Of a stretch of DNA of 64,000 nt, positions 54,864 to 64,000 are shown piece by piece. Below the pieces are notes generated by a model. That model did no database searches, had not been told where the DNA came from, and was given only the letters and a program-made list of their open reading frames with translations. The DNA is taken from assembly GCA_019044685.2 (NCBI GenBank), contig JAGTXX020000005.1, positions 248,001 to 312,000 on the forward strand, written 5' to 3'. The stretch comes from Nannochloris sp. 'desiccata'. Its lineage: Eukaryota; Chlorophyta; Trebouxiophyceae; Chlorellales; Chlorellaceae. The first letter of the stretch is position 1. The number at the start of each line of letters is the position of its first letter. The translations under genes were made by a program, and so were the position numbers.

Positions 54864-55943
54864 ATGCCAGAGTTGCCTGAAGTTGAAGCTGCACGCAAGC
54901 TCCTAGAACTAAACTGCGTCGGCAAAAAAATAACACTCGTCAATCCTGTGGATGATGAAAAAGTTTTTGAAGGCGTCTCCCCTGATGCCATCTCTGCCGC
55001 TCTCCTCCACAGAGCACCCCTCGCTGCTCGTCGACTCGGCAAGCATTGCTACCTAGATTTCGGCCCAAACCACCCAGCCCTGTTACTTCATCTCGGTATG
55101 ACAGGTGGTACTGTCGTTCGTGGGAAGGGAGGAGCTCATTATCGACGATATTCAGTTGAAGATACAACGTGGCCTCCAAAATTTTTACGACTGGAACTCC
55201 ATTTTGACGATGGCACTCAATGGGCTTTCTGCGATTCTCGAAGGTTCGCACGTATTCGACTTGTTAGTAATCCATTACAATCTGCTCCGCTGAAAGATCT
55301 GGGTTGGGATCCTCTCTTAAGCTGGCCTTCTCTTTCGGAATTTTCTGATGCGTTAATGAAACAACGACGAACAATAAAAGCTTTGTTACTGGATCAGTCT
55401 TTCAGCGCAGGAGTTGGAAATTGGGTAGCTGATGAAGTTTTGTACCAATCTCGTGTCCACCCTGAACAACCAGCGAATTCTCTAACCCGAGAACAAGCTG
55501 TCGAGCTACATAAACAAGTGCAGGAGGTGTGTCGGCGTGCATCTGATGTAGACGCTGACTCCACTCGAATGCCCAACAGTTGGCTATTTCATCATCGTTG
55601 GGGCAAAGGAGCTGCTATAAAGGCTAAAATTGATGGACATGCGATTGAACACATTACTGTAGGAGGCAGAACCTCAGCGTACGTACCTGCATTGCAGAAA
55701 TTAGTAGAAGGAGGAGAAAGCAGCAAAAAAGTGGTGAAAAAGTCGACGATACCACCAACAACAAAAATGGCAGTTAAGAAAGTGACCAAGAGAGCAGTGG
55801 TAGATGTTGCAGCGGTAGCTCCGCCAAAATTACGGAAGAATGTGGCACCTATTAAGACAAATACAGTAGCAAAAGCACGTACAAGACGGCCTCCTTCTGC
55901 TTCCCCTGCTGCTGCTCGGAGAGGCCCACTCCGTAAAATGTAG
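54864..55943 (+). CDS. FPG1: Formamidopyrimidine-DNA glycosylase, plant FPG1 type
   Basis: A single exon of 359 residues. It begins MPELPEVEAARKLLE: after Met removal Pro1 is the Schiff-base nucleophile and Glu2 the second catalytic residue. The N-terminal beta-sandwich holds LLLHLGMTGGTVVRGKG and FCDSRRFARIRLV. The helix-two-turn-helix is LDQSFSAGVGNWVADEVLYQ near 180-200, with the conserved Asn of the GVGNW motif. The bacterial zinc finger is absent; in its place are the zincless loop GGRTSAYVPALQKL and a ~75-residue Lys/Pro-rich basic tail, as in plant FPG1. It removes oxidised purines and formamidopyrimidines in base-excision repair. The tail probably serves as nuclear signal and DNA-binding arm. 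No organelle leader is possible because Pro1 must be free. Confidence 0.95.
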   Translation: MPELPEVEAARKLLELNCVGKKITLVNPVDDEKVFEGVSPDAISAALLHRAPLAARRLGKHCYLDFGPNHPALLLHLGMTGGTVVRGKGGAHYRRYSVEDTTWPPKFLRLELHFDDGTQWAFCDSRRFARIRLVSNPLQSAPLKDLGWDPLLSWPSLSEFSDALMKQRRTIKALLLDQSFSAGVGNWVADEVLYQSRVHPEQPANSLTREQAVELHKQVQEVCRRASDVDADSTRMPNSWLFHHRWGKGAAIKAKIDGHAIEHITVGGRTSAYVPALQKLVEGGESSKKVVKKSTIPPTTKMAVKKVTKRAVVDVAAVAPPKLRKNVAPIKTNTVAKARTRRPPSASPAAARRGPLRKM

Positions 55944-56077
55944 TTTTACACATGAAAATAAACTACTCAAGTCTACCATGCCAAATATCAAATAAGTATC
56001 ATATAAATATTCAATAAAATAATTTAATAATAGCTGCAGCGTACTATTCACCACTCTTCTTTCTACCGTCTTGGCTA

Positions 56078-57620
56078 CTAGGCCAGCGGCTGCAATTTCT
56101 TAATTGCTTCATTCATCGTTTTTATCATCATGGTCAACGTATCTCTTAAATTAAGCGTCACTTCCACCCCATCTTGCAATTTCCACCCTGCATCTGCATC
56201 ATATAATGGCACTTCTGGCAATTTTTCTGGATTTTTCTCCCATTTATCGTCTGTGTACTCCCGTTTGTCAAATCTCCACACCTCTTTGCCATCTTTATCA
56301 CTAATTATGTTGCCCCAGGTATAGTGCATTATCGCTGCATCCCCTATATCAACATCCGCAGGCGGTTGGATCATCAAGGGGCTGTTTGGGGGTAATTGTA
56401 GCTCTAAATTGACGTTTTCTAAAGCGCACGCGATTGAAAATGCATACATCTCCCTCACCCAGCCTAATTTTTCTTTTGCATCCTTGTCCTCTTCTATAGA
56501 TGCTGTGATTCGCTCCCAATGAGGCATGATAGAGAGCCATTCATGCACCCGCATAAGTGCAGGAGCTGGGCCAGTGGGAGGAATCTCACTAGAGGGGCGG
56601 CCAGGATGGAGTCTTTCTATCACATCGATAATTCCTGGATTAGTGGGTTGTATATACGTAAAAAGGAAAGCAATAGATTTTGATGCCATGTCTTCAGCAC
56701 GTGGTGCAGTAACTGGTTTTATCCATACATAGTCACATTCAGTCATGAATACCCATGGCGCCTTGATCATTGATGGCCTTTTCTTGGCAGCATCGAAAAA
56801 TTGGCGTACAGCGTCAGGACGAGAGGCAGGAGGAAAGTCACACCATACATCGCATTCTGGCTGTAAGGGTTTAGCGTGAAAGGTGGGTATTTCTTTCATT
56901 AATGCATCGGTTTTGACTCTGTGTAAAATTCGTGTAAAGGCGACGAGTTTCTGTCCTTCTGGTAATTTCCGTACCATATGGTAGGTGCCGTACATCATTC
57001 GCGATTGGAAATTTTGATAAGCACCACCACCACTGGTTAAAAGGACGTGGATGGTGTCACCGGTGGACGGAAAGAGCGCAGCATCAGCTTTGGTGAGCGT
57101 AGATGCTGAGGTCTTCTTAACGGTTTTTGCTTTCGATATTGTTTTGGCGTTAATTGGGTATATTACGTCACCTTTTGCTTCCTGCTTCTGTCTTCCTTGG
57201 TCATCATCATCACTATCCAGATCATTATCTCTTCCTTCATTAGTAATGCTGGAATCATCCTGTTCTTTTTCTTGTTTTTGCTGCTCAACTGCCGTCACCG
57301 TTTGGTCGGCAGTTCTGAGGATTGTTTGCTTATTCGTGGGTTCTTGCATCTCTGTATTCGAAGGACTTAGATGTTTTTTTTGTCTTTGAGCCATTCTGAT
57401 TTGCTTAAACTGCAGAGAGGAAATAAATAATAGTAGAGTTAGAAATAGAGGAGGTTGCAGCGAGCGGGAATATGTAAAAACTCTTTGTACTTACTGAATG
57501 GAAGGTATCCATTAGTAGCCATCCTGTAAATGCTCCCACCATGAATCCCCCAAGTAGCACTATCAAGAGTTTAGAAGCTCGGCTAGTGTGCCTACTAGAC
57601 GGCCCTTTTATTCTTGCCAT
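56078..57620 (-). CDS. HPAT: Hydroxyproline O-arabinosyltransferase (HPAT, GT95)
   Basis: Exons 57495-57620 and 56078-57409 (85-base intron) encode 485 residues. Exon 1 is a type II membrane anchor (LLIVLLGGFMVGAFTGWLLM, residues ~17-36) after a short basic tail, as for Golgi glycosyltransferases. The lumenal stem is Gln/Asp/Lys-rich to ~residue 145. The catalytic region shows the HPAT pattern: MMYGTYHMVRKLPEGQKLVA, FTRILHRVKTDALMKEIPTF, APWVFMTECDYVWIKPV (the D-x-D-like E-C-D-Y metal site), RVHEWLSIMPHWERITASIE and LGWVREMYAFSIACALENVN. HPATs add beta-arabinofuranose to hydroxyproline in extensins and secreted peptides, and in Chlamydomonas relatives to flagellar/cell-wall glycoproteins. It acts on the product of prolyl 4-hydroxylase (9044-10176). 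Confidence 0.9.
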
Positions 57621-57937
57621 TTGAATCAATCCTAATTAGGGATTCGCTTTCAAAAACTTGTGCTTAATTTGAAGATGCTCTCAGATCATGCATGTTAAGG
57701 ACTTATGTAAGTATTCTACAAGAATTGTATGCTCTCAAACTTCTTCTAGGAGGAATGGCTAATTGTTTTTGATCTGTTAAGTTTTATTGCTGCCCACCTG
57801 GCAGGCTGGCGCCCTAGCCTAGGTCCACGTCCCCATGTTAATTTGATTACATTTTCAAGCTCAAGGTGACAATAACTTTATATAATTCATAGTGCATTGC
57901 TCCTGTAGCCAGTGGATAGATACCCACAAGCACCAAC
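57621..57937. other. Divergent promoter region
   Basis: 317 bases between HPAT and the ferredoxin gene, with an imperfect palindrome around 57794-57822 (cacctggcaggctggcgcc...). No further feature. Confidence 0.4.
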
Positions 57938-58724
57938 ATGTTGAGGCAAACATTTACTCGGCTAATCTCCTCTTCTGAGGCTGGTCTATTAACACAAGGT
58001 CCCACGATTTTAGATCAGATAGCTAGCAGAAACGTCTTGGGCGCCTCGATCACTACTCGCGCGCAAGCTTTATTTTCCACATCGTCCTCTGCCGCCTCTG
58101 CCGCTGCAACCTCTGACGAAACGTGAGTAATTTATTTAAGAGTATGTCCAGATGCACATATTATATTCGGCATGAGGAGAGAACACAATCGCATTTTCAT
58201 CTATCCTTTGGCTTCCACTAATTGATACGAAATTCAATCTTGTTCTACAGTATTAACGTGACATTCGCCGATGACAAAGATGGTTCAACCAAAACTATCA
58301 AAATACCTATAGGAGAAAATCTATTAGAAGCAGCACATAAAAACGACATTGACTTAGAAGGTAATTAAGAACCTCTCAATTAGAGAGAGAATCTTTGCTT
58401 AAAATAGAAAGGACTGAACCGACGTCTGACCATTAAAAACTGCTTTAACCGATTCTCTTCCCTCTTTCTGCACCAGGTGCCTGCGAAGGTTCATTAGCAT
58501 GCTCTACCTGCCACGTCATAGTCGAAGATGAAGACTATTTTGAACGGATTCCTGAACCAGACGATGATGAAAACGATATGCTTGATCTTGCGTTTGGCCT
58601 TACTGACACATCCAGGTTGGGGTGTCAAGTCAAGGCGGCAAGGGAGCTGGATGGGTTGAAAGTGAGGATTCCTAGCGCAACGAGGAATTTTGCAGTAGAC
58701 GGACATGTACCGAAACCTCATTAG
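57938..58724 (+). CDS. Mitochondrial [2Fe-2S] ferredoxin (adrenodoxin type)
   Basis: Exons 57938-58122, 58251-58360 and 58477-58724 (introns 128 and 116 bases) encode 180 residues. The first ~55 residues are a mitochondrial presequence rich in Arg, Ser and Ala. The ferredoxin fold starts [11 protein letters not shown]; the cluster ligands are C-x5-C-x2-C in [20 protein letters not shown] plus a distal Cys in [20 protein letters not shown]. The acidic [20 protein letters not shown] helix is the redox-partner site. It carries electrons from a ferredoxin reductase to iron-sulfur cluster assembly and, in plants, to biotin synthase. Length is normal for the family. Confidence 0.95.
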
Positions 58725-59080
58725 ATAGCTGTTTAATACATAGGAATATAGAATAGATGTGCATTGGGTGGATTAAAAGCAAGAATGAACTTAAAATCGC
58801 TGTTGATTTGTAAATATAAATACCTATGGACGATATATAGATATATCGGCAAGGAGTATTAGGTTATGAAAACTGGATATTACAGAAGCTGTAAGAGAAA
58901 ATAGTATCAAAAATACATGTGTTCTGATTCAGCGTAGCGCGAGCATTGTATTTCCTACCCCTTAGAAAAAACAGGGAAAAGGCATGATGAAAAAATTGCC
59001 AAGGGTCGGCAAAAAAGAAAGGGATCAAGAGGGAAAAAAAATTCATTATTTAAAAATCTGAGTTCTGAGTATTATCTACT
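58725..59080. other. Convergent 3' region, nothing recognised
   Basis: 356 AT-rich bases between converging genes; no feature seen. Confidence 0.5.
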
Positions 59081-60253
59081 TCAAGTAGAAATATAGACGT
59101 CATCTTGTGCCATCTGCACCAACTGGATGGCTTGTTCTCTACTTCCGATCAAACCCACCCGTTCTTCCAATACCACATACAGCGGAGTATCTTTCAACAC
59201 TTTATCATGAAATCTGGACGCTTTCCATAAAAATGCCTCGAGAACTCCGCCTTGTCTGACCCTGTCGACTACTTTAGGTAAGATACCCCCTGCAATGTAG
59301 ACTCCGCCTGAAGATAAGCTTCGTAATGCCATGTGGGATGCTTCCGCTCCCACGATGGCTAACAAGATATCCAATGCTTCAGAGGCAACAGGGTCATCTC
59401 CACTCATAGCAGCAATTGACACGTCAGCAGGGGTTGGATCAAGTATTCTCTTCACTCCAGGACGGTTGGACACTTCATCAGAATGCAGAAAATCGTAGAT
59501 GCGTACTAATCCAGATCCGCAAGCGACCCGCTCGACTGAGCAATGGCCCCGTTCTGCTTCAACACGAGCTTGTAAAGCGCGTTGTTTCCATCCACGTGGT
59601 GCAAATGTGGCATGAGAACCTTCAGAGGCGTAGACTTTATAGTTATTTATTGAATCATCCCAGAAAAGTTGGGCTTCTCCAAGGCCGGTTCCAGGGCCAA
59701 GCACCGCTTTTGGGCCTTTTTCTTCTGCTGGAACATCATTCAAAACCAAAATATCGTGTTCACCTAAAGCTGGGACACCGTAGCCTACAGCTTCAAAATC
59801 ATTCAGCACTCTACTGCGGAGCTTGAATTTTTTAGCTACCTCATCTGCATCGACAACCCAGCCAAGATTAGTAAATTCACAACGCTGTTTACGAACAGGA
59901 CCAGCGCAGGCAAAGGCAGCTGCCTGAGGCGGACTTGACGTAGCAGCTTCAGTAGCTAAAAATGCTTCCAGAGCTTGATCAAAGCGATCGTAAGAAGAGG
60001 TTTGGTAAATTTGTTCTAAAGACATAACAGCAGGGCGTAAATACGTGTCTAACTCCCAAAGTTGGAATCGGCAATTGGTGCCGCCAATATCGGCAACCAA
60101 GACCGTGCATCCGAGTGCAGATGCTCTAGACTTCATGTCGATGGCAGAGACCCTACGTGAAGCGTAAATAACGGGGATAGATCGTGAAGATGACCAAAGA
60201 TTGATTTTGGCAGGAGCGGATGGTGCTCTGCTTGCGACGGGCCCCAACTGCAT
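59081..60253 (-). CDS. glk: Glucokinase, bacterial (Glk) type, with leader
   Basis: A single exon of 390 residues. The open frame extends upstream but has no ATG there, so the start is the ATG at 60253. Residues 1-48 are Ser/Ala/Arg-rich (an organellar leader is likely). The Glk core has LVADIGGTNCRFQLWELD (phosphate 1, near 55), AACAGPVRKQRCEFTNLGW-type Glk segment, VLNDFEAVGYGVPALGEHD, LGPGTGLGEAQLFW (adenosine-binding region), ASEGSHATFAPRGWKQRA and SGGVYIAGGILPKVVDRV. This is the ROK-independent bacterial/protist glucokinase family, not the eukaryotic hexokinase. It phosphorylates glucose with ATP at glycolysis entry. Such enzymes are found in several algae and stramenopiles and are usually explained by endosymbiotic or other gene transfer. 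Confidence 0.9.
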   Translation of the reverse strand: MQLGPVASRAPSAPAKINLWSSSRSIPVIYASRRVSAIDMKSRASALGCTVLVADIGGTNCRFQLWELDTYLRPAVMSLEQIYQTSSYDRFDQALEAFLATEAATSSPPQAAAFACAGPVRKQRCEFTNLGWVVDADEVAKKFKLRSRVLNDFEAVGYGVPALGEHDILVLNDVPAEEKGPKAVLGPGTGLGEAQLFWDDSINNYKVYASEGSHATFAPRGWKQRALQARVEAERGHCSVERVACGSGLVRIYDFLHSDEVSNRPGVKRILDPTPADVSIAAMSGDDPVASEALDILLAIVGAEASHMALRSLSSGGVYIAGGILPKVVDRVRQGGVLEAFLWKASRFHDKVLKDTPLYVVLEERVGLIGSREQAIQLVQMAQDDVYIST

Positions 60254-60535
60254 CCAATGCTTGAATCCTACTTGGGTATCTTGGTGCCACAATAATTCGA
60301 AGTAGGGTTTTCGAAATCGGAACGAGAAGGCGCCTTTTGTTTTTTCTTTCAAAGTTTATGTTATAAGTTGAGCGCCATAAGAGAGAATAGAACTGGCTCG
60401 ATAAACTCCGAACAGCGTTGTTTCTTGTTGCCTGCACTATAATATATCAAGCCGTTCAAAGCTTAAGCTCACCTCACTTGACATAAATCACATTCAACAT
60501 ACAATTCATAAAAGTCATCCTTTCATCAGCACACT

Positions 60536-61413
60536 ATGGCTATTTTTGACAGATTTCGCGGCAAGAAGAAGGAATCAGATGGTGAATCTAGTATTGGAGA
60601 TGCAGCAGCAGCTGCTTCTATAAGTCCTACCTTGGATTTAACAGAGCAAGCAACCCCTCAGCAGTCCGATGCAGCAGCAGCAGCAAAAATTCTAGGATAC
60701 GATCAGGCAGACGCTACTAGATTATACAATCCTTATGAAGGTAGGTCATAATGCAACCCACCATGCGGGAGAATACAAAGCTATTTGGCTGGCATATTTT
60801 TATTTTATAATTCCTGTAGTCGCCCGACTCGACCCTCTTTTTAGTTCATATCTCTGACAACGCCTCTATCGTGTCATTCCATTCAGGTCTTGGTGCTGCA
60901 CTAGATAGACGAGATGTGAAAGGCCCCTACCGTCTCCCCAAAGAACCAGAATTCTTATTCATCGAAGAAGCTGCCGCACACCGTCGGAGCTGGAGCGAAA
61001 ATCTCACCTACTACACCGGCGTTGGCTACCTCTCAGGAGCTGTTTTAGGAGGCGGAGTAGGCGCATACCGCGCCATCTCTACCCCTGTTACCTTGGCTAC
61101 CGCAGAGGGCGGTCTCCCATCGCAGCGGTTACGCATTAATCAGTTGTTAAACACCAGTGGAAAGTTGGGGCGATCAGCGGGAAATGCTCTTGGAATAGTT
61201 GGCCTATTCTTTTCTAATTTTGAAAGCTTTTTAAGGAATACAAATGATGGCAGTGTACCTGATGATGTAGCAACTTTGGGAGCTGGTGCGTTAACTGGAG
61301 GGTTGTATAGATCTGTCAGAGGGCCTCGCCAGGCTGCGGCTGCAGCGGCGGTGGGCACACTGGGGGCCGGTGTTTTACTCGCTGGGAGGAAATTCATCAA
61401 TCCAGGTCTTTAG
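60536..61413 (+). CDS. TIM23: Mitochondrial import translocase subunit TIM23
   Basis: Exons 60536-60740 and 60887-61413 (146-base intron) encode 243 residues. The N-terminal ~90 residues are a hydrophilic, Asp/Gln/Ala-rich intermembrane-space domain. The C-terminal half is the Tim17/22/23 membrane domain: GVGYLSGAVLGGGVGAYRAI (with GxxxG helix packing), then GKLGRSAGNALGIVGLFFSN, TLGAGALTGGLYRSVRGPRQ and a last helix TLGAGVLLAGRKFI. The GKLGRSAGN...LYRS pattern is diagnostic for TIM23. It forms the presequence import channel with TIM17/TIM50/TIM44. Divergent with glucokinase across 282 bases. Confidence 0.93.
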
Positions 61414-61537
61414 TTGTATGTTTCAATTGTTTAGGGTTTACTAGTTGATGTAATGTAAATGGTTTTATATAGCTTACAATAGCAAAGAGGTCATTAGAGA
61501 CAGTTGCAAATAGTGTTCATATTCTTTCTTTCTTTAA

Positions 61538-64000
61538 TTATTTCAACGACGCCGCTGCTTTACCGAGCATGGCATGAGCTCTGGCAGTCCACTCAGCTAC
61601 TGTTTGCAGCTCAACGCTGTCTGTTTTCACTTCAGCTGCTATTGCTTCAATGAAATAATCCAGAAGGTCTACTTTATCTCCTTTAGAAGCTCTAAATAGA
61701 TCTAAACTCTGGATTAATATAATTTTTAATTGCCCAGCGGTGTAGTCTGGAGTTAGCTGGGCAGCTAAAGTAAGCTGCTGTGCTGTCCAGAATTCTAAGC
61801 ATTTCAGCTCTACAGCAAGTTCCTCTAAGATTGCACGCCTACAACGGTCATCTGGCAATGGGATATTCACCAAAAACTGAAAAAATGAGATAAAACTCGA
61901 TTCGTCGGCCCTGGCACATGCCTGTGGCTCTCGCGAAGTGCAAAGAACAAGCACACCGTCTTCAGGTTTTAGAGCCGCTACTTCTATGAGTAGCTGGCGG
62001 CGTATACGACCCACAGGTTCTATGGGGGTTGGACCTCCTATCTCTTCTGCGAGCTGTGCAACTCTATTTTCATCTCGAATGAAAAGCTGCTCTACGTTGT
62101 CAATATAAATGATTGCCGGTGCTGCAGCCTTAGCAGCGGCAAACACAGACTGTACCGCTACGTCAATAGTTTGCTGGCCAGGATACTTTCTAGCTAACTT
62201 TTTGGGGCTAAGATCAAATAGTGATGCCTTCGATTCGTGCGCTACTGCGTGCACGAGCATTGTTTTACCAGAACCTCGAGGGCCATATATTAAACCAGTG
62301 ACGGGACAGTTCCTACCGTTGGCGATTTGTGTTTTCAGTTTTTGGTCAGCAATAAAACCTTGTATTGCAAGTGGAAGCGCGCATTTTGCTGTTAATAGCT
62401 GTCTGATTTGAGCGAAAGAGGGTTCAGGGTAAAGGACCAGAGGTTCACTTGTTTTTGCAGCAATATTTGCTGCTTTTCCACCAGACTTGGCTTTTCTTAC
62501 CGGCGTGGGCTGAGAATCTCCGGCAGCACTGCTGCCAGGCACTAAGCAGCACGTTCCAGTAAAATTCCTAAGATTCATTTCTGGGCATTTAAGTGCAATC
62601 TGTTGCTCGGCAAGTTCTTTTAATATTTCTTCAAGGTCGCGTGGTGGTGGCAGTGGTTCTCGCTTTGGCTCTTTATCCTCTTTATTACCAGCGGCTCGCT
62701 TGCTACTGTTCGCTGCAGGTGTAGGCTTCTCATCAGGTTTCTTTAAGGTAGGTATAGGGACTTTAGATGATGGCTTTGCACTCGGGGCAGTTTGTTTTTG
62801 CTTTGCAGCCGCAGGAGCAGGCCGAGCAGCGTTAGCAGCAGCTGCAGTCTGCCGAGCCCGCTCCCTCACAGTTAACCGAACCTTTTCTTTTATAAGTGGT
62901 CTGGTAGCAGTAGTGAGCAATTTGAAGTCGATTGCATCGATGCTGCTGCCTCGTCTGGGCACAGGCAGCCCTTCTAACGCTGGAAGAGGCGCATCGGAGA
63001 TGGAAGTGGCATCTGTATCAGCGTCTGCAGTGGCGGTATCTGTGCCAATACCCCAGACGCCTTGTTGATCCTGCTCAATTTTAAGGTTTTGTTCATCAGT
63101 CACCTTCCACTTCTTGATTAAAACTTCCAACTGCGAAGCAAACGTTGGCACTGCAGAAGATTTTGAAGCCTCATTTGCATTGGTGCTGCCAAAGTTGCTC
63201 CCGCTGCCTGCTCCGAGTTTGCGAGCTTTGCCAGGAGCAAAAGAGGACGCTGCATCACCTGCAAAAGCAGATAACTTTGGGTTTTTACCTTGTAACTTGG
63301 GAATTTGATTCTCTGAGCTAGGAATAATGCCATCTTGTGCTGCTGTCAACAGCTCGCCATCAAGAGGGACCTCTGGCCACCGATCGCCTTCCATTTTAAT
63401 TTTACCGTCTAGCCATGCATTAATTTGATTTATCTCTTCCAAAACCATCAATGGGGTCTCTTGCACTTGAAGTAGCGCTTCAATCTCTAACCTTGCTTGT
63501 TCATATTCCCGGCGACGCCTCTCTCGGCGGGCAACTGCACCCTCTTCCAAATCGAGAAGGCTCTGGATATCAGTGCTCATGTTATCATTTCTAGACATAC
63601 CAACGTATTCATGCTCTTTCCATCTTTTATCTGCTGCGCTCTGCCTGTCTCTCCAACCTCTCCAGGCGGATTGAATTTTCGTGGCAGCCTCGTCAGGGCT
63701 GCTGGTAATCTCAACTGAGGCATCCAGAGGTAAGGATTTAGGGTAAGTTGATCTATTAGGTAAAGCTTTAGTGGAGTACTTTAATGTGGCTATGAGTGGT
63801 TCTTCTGGTACGCTAAAATCAGTTGCCTGTACTGTGCTCGCTTCTGCTGCTGTAAGTGCAGCTTTCAACTTGGCCTGCCCAAGTCGATCTGAAGCCTTCA
63901 ACACTGCTGGCAAAGGCACTTCCAAGTCATCAGGAGTCAATTGCAGCTCTAAAAGATAACTTCCGAAATCAATCACATCTATTCCTTTGTTGGCTGTCAC
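61538..64000 (-). CDS. DRC11: DRC11/IQCA1-like IQ and AAA-domain protein (partial, 5' end outside window)
   Basis: The frame is open to the window edge and has 820 codons; no ATG start can be assigned. An IQ motif is near residue 107 of the visible part (AATKIQSAWRGWRDRQSAAD), followed by coiled coil rich in Arg/Glu (RRERRRREYEQARLEIEALL). A long Pro/Ala/Lys-rich linker leads to the AAA domain: Walker A GPRGSGKTMLVH near 570 and Walker B-like AIIYIDNVEQLF, where Asn replaces the usual catalytic Glu, so ATP hydrolysis may be weak. This is the layout of DRC11 (IQCA1) of the nexin-dynein regulatory complex on motile axonemes. The inference is that the organism has or had motile flagella. Confidence 0.85.
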   Translation of the reverse strand: MTANKGIDVIDFGSYLLELQLTPDDLEVPLPAVLKASDRLGQAKLKAALTAAEASTVQATDFSVPEEPLIATLKYSTKALPNRSTYPKSLPLDASVEITSSPDEAATKIQSAWRGWRDRQSAADKRWKEHEYVGMSRNDNMSTDIQSLLDLEEGAVARRERRRREYEQARLEIEALLQVQETPLMVLEEINQINAWLDGKIKMEGDRWPEVPLDGELLTAAQDGIIPSSENQIPKLQGKNPKLSAFAGDAASSFAPGKARKLGAGSGSNFGSTNANEASKSSAVPTFASQLEVLIKKWKVTDEQNLKIEQDQQGVWGIGTDTATADADTDATSISDAPLPALEGLPVPRRGSSIDAIDFKLLTTATRPLIKEKVRLTVRERARQTAAAANAARPAPAAAKQKQTAPSAKPSSKVPIPTLKKPDEKPTPAANSSKRAAGNKEDKEPKREPLPPPRDLEEILKELAEQQIALKCPEMNLRNFTGTCCLVPGSSAAGDSQPTPVRKAKSGGKAANIAAKTSEPLVLYPEPSFAQIRQLLTAKCALPLAIQGFIADQKLKTQIANGRNCPVTGLIYGPRGSGKTMLVHAVAHESKASLFDLSPKKLARKYPGQQTIDVAVQSVFAAAKAAAPAIIYIDNVEQLFIRDENRVAQLAEEIGGPTPIEPVGRIRRQLLIEVAALKPEDGVLVLCTSREPQACARADESSFISFFQFLVNIPLPDDRCRRAILEELAVELKCLEFWTAQQLTLAAQLTPDYTAGQLKIILIQSLDLFRASKGDKVDLLDYFIEAIAAEVKTDSVELQTVAEWTARAHAMLGKAAASLK

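Noticed and set aside
1..64000. CRISPR arrays, operons or prophage content
   Set aside because: No spaced direct repeats or phage genes; gene structure is eukaryotic with spliceosomal introns.

Overview
The window is nuclear DNA of a eukaryote, almost certainly a photosynthetic alga of the plant lineage. Genes are split by short GT-AG introns, most of about 80-390 bases. Encoded products include mitochondrial import (TIM23), mitochondrial ferredoxin, COQ4, eIF3d and CDC20. Several proteins carry plastid-type leaders and are plant-type: a xylulose-1,5-bisphosphate phosphatase, a 2-carboxyarabinitol-1-phosphate phosphatase-like protein and a plastoglobule-type methyltransferase. The best matches I recall are plant or green-algal: FPG1-type glycosylase, fused allantoin synthase, peroxisomal LACS6/7-type ligase, hydroxyproline arabinosyltransferase and a TSET/TPLATE-like subunit. 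A DRC11-like gene at the right edge suggests motile flagella. I cannot name the species.

Layout. 1-2496: a gene end, then about 2.3 kb of pyrimidine-rich non-coding DNA. 2497-10176: three minus-strand genes (TASH3-like HEAT/SH3 protein, stromal HAD phosphatase, prolyl 4-hydroxylase). 10376-18538: COQ4, ankyrin protein, plastid membrane protein (minus), coiled-coil protein, erythromycin-esterase-like enzyme. 18924-27817: MO25, isobutyryl-CoA dehydrogenase, secreted beta-helix protein, methyltransferase, CA1P-phosphatase-like protein. 27818-30637: an accessory, repeat-rich stretch holding a circularly permuted tRNA-Arg(UCU) gene, two copies of a retroposon-like repeat, an LTR-like relic and an orphan RGG-rich ORF. 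30638-36012: a large membrane receptor-like gene with several frame breaks. 36447-46408: eIF3d, LACS, a secreted Asp/Gly-rich protein with a decayed paralogue beside it, and an amino acid transporter. 46804-50677: allantoin synthase, whose third intron contains the entire CDC20 gene on the other strand. 50968-64000: BAR/PH-like protein, DEK_C plus four PC4 domains, FPG1, HPAT, mitochondrial ferredoxin, bacterial-type glucokinase, TIM23 and DRC11 (cut by the window edge).

The most notable item is the permuted tRNA gene: the 3' half lies upstream of the 5' half, and the two halves reassemble into a complete 73-nt cloverleaf with all seven acceptor pairs, a perfect T stem and a CTTCTAA anticodon loop. 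Such genes are known from some red algae, green picoalgae and nucleomorphs. Functional themes that recur are Rubisco-inhibitor clean-up (two plastid phosphatases), hydroxyproline glycoprotein synthesis (P4H and HPAT), mitochondrial metabolism and purine catabolism. The genes are not arranged as operons; neighbours are mostly unrelated housekeeping genes.
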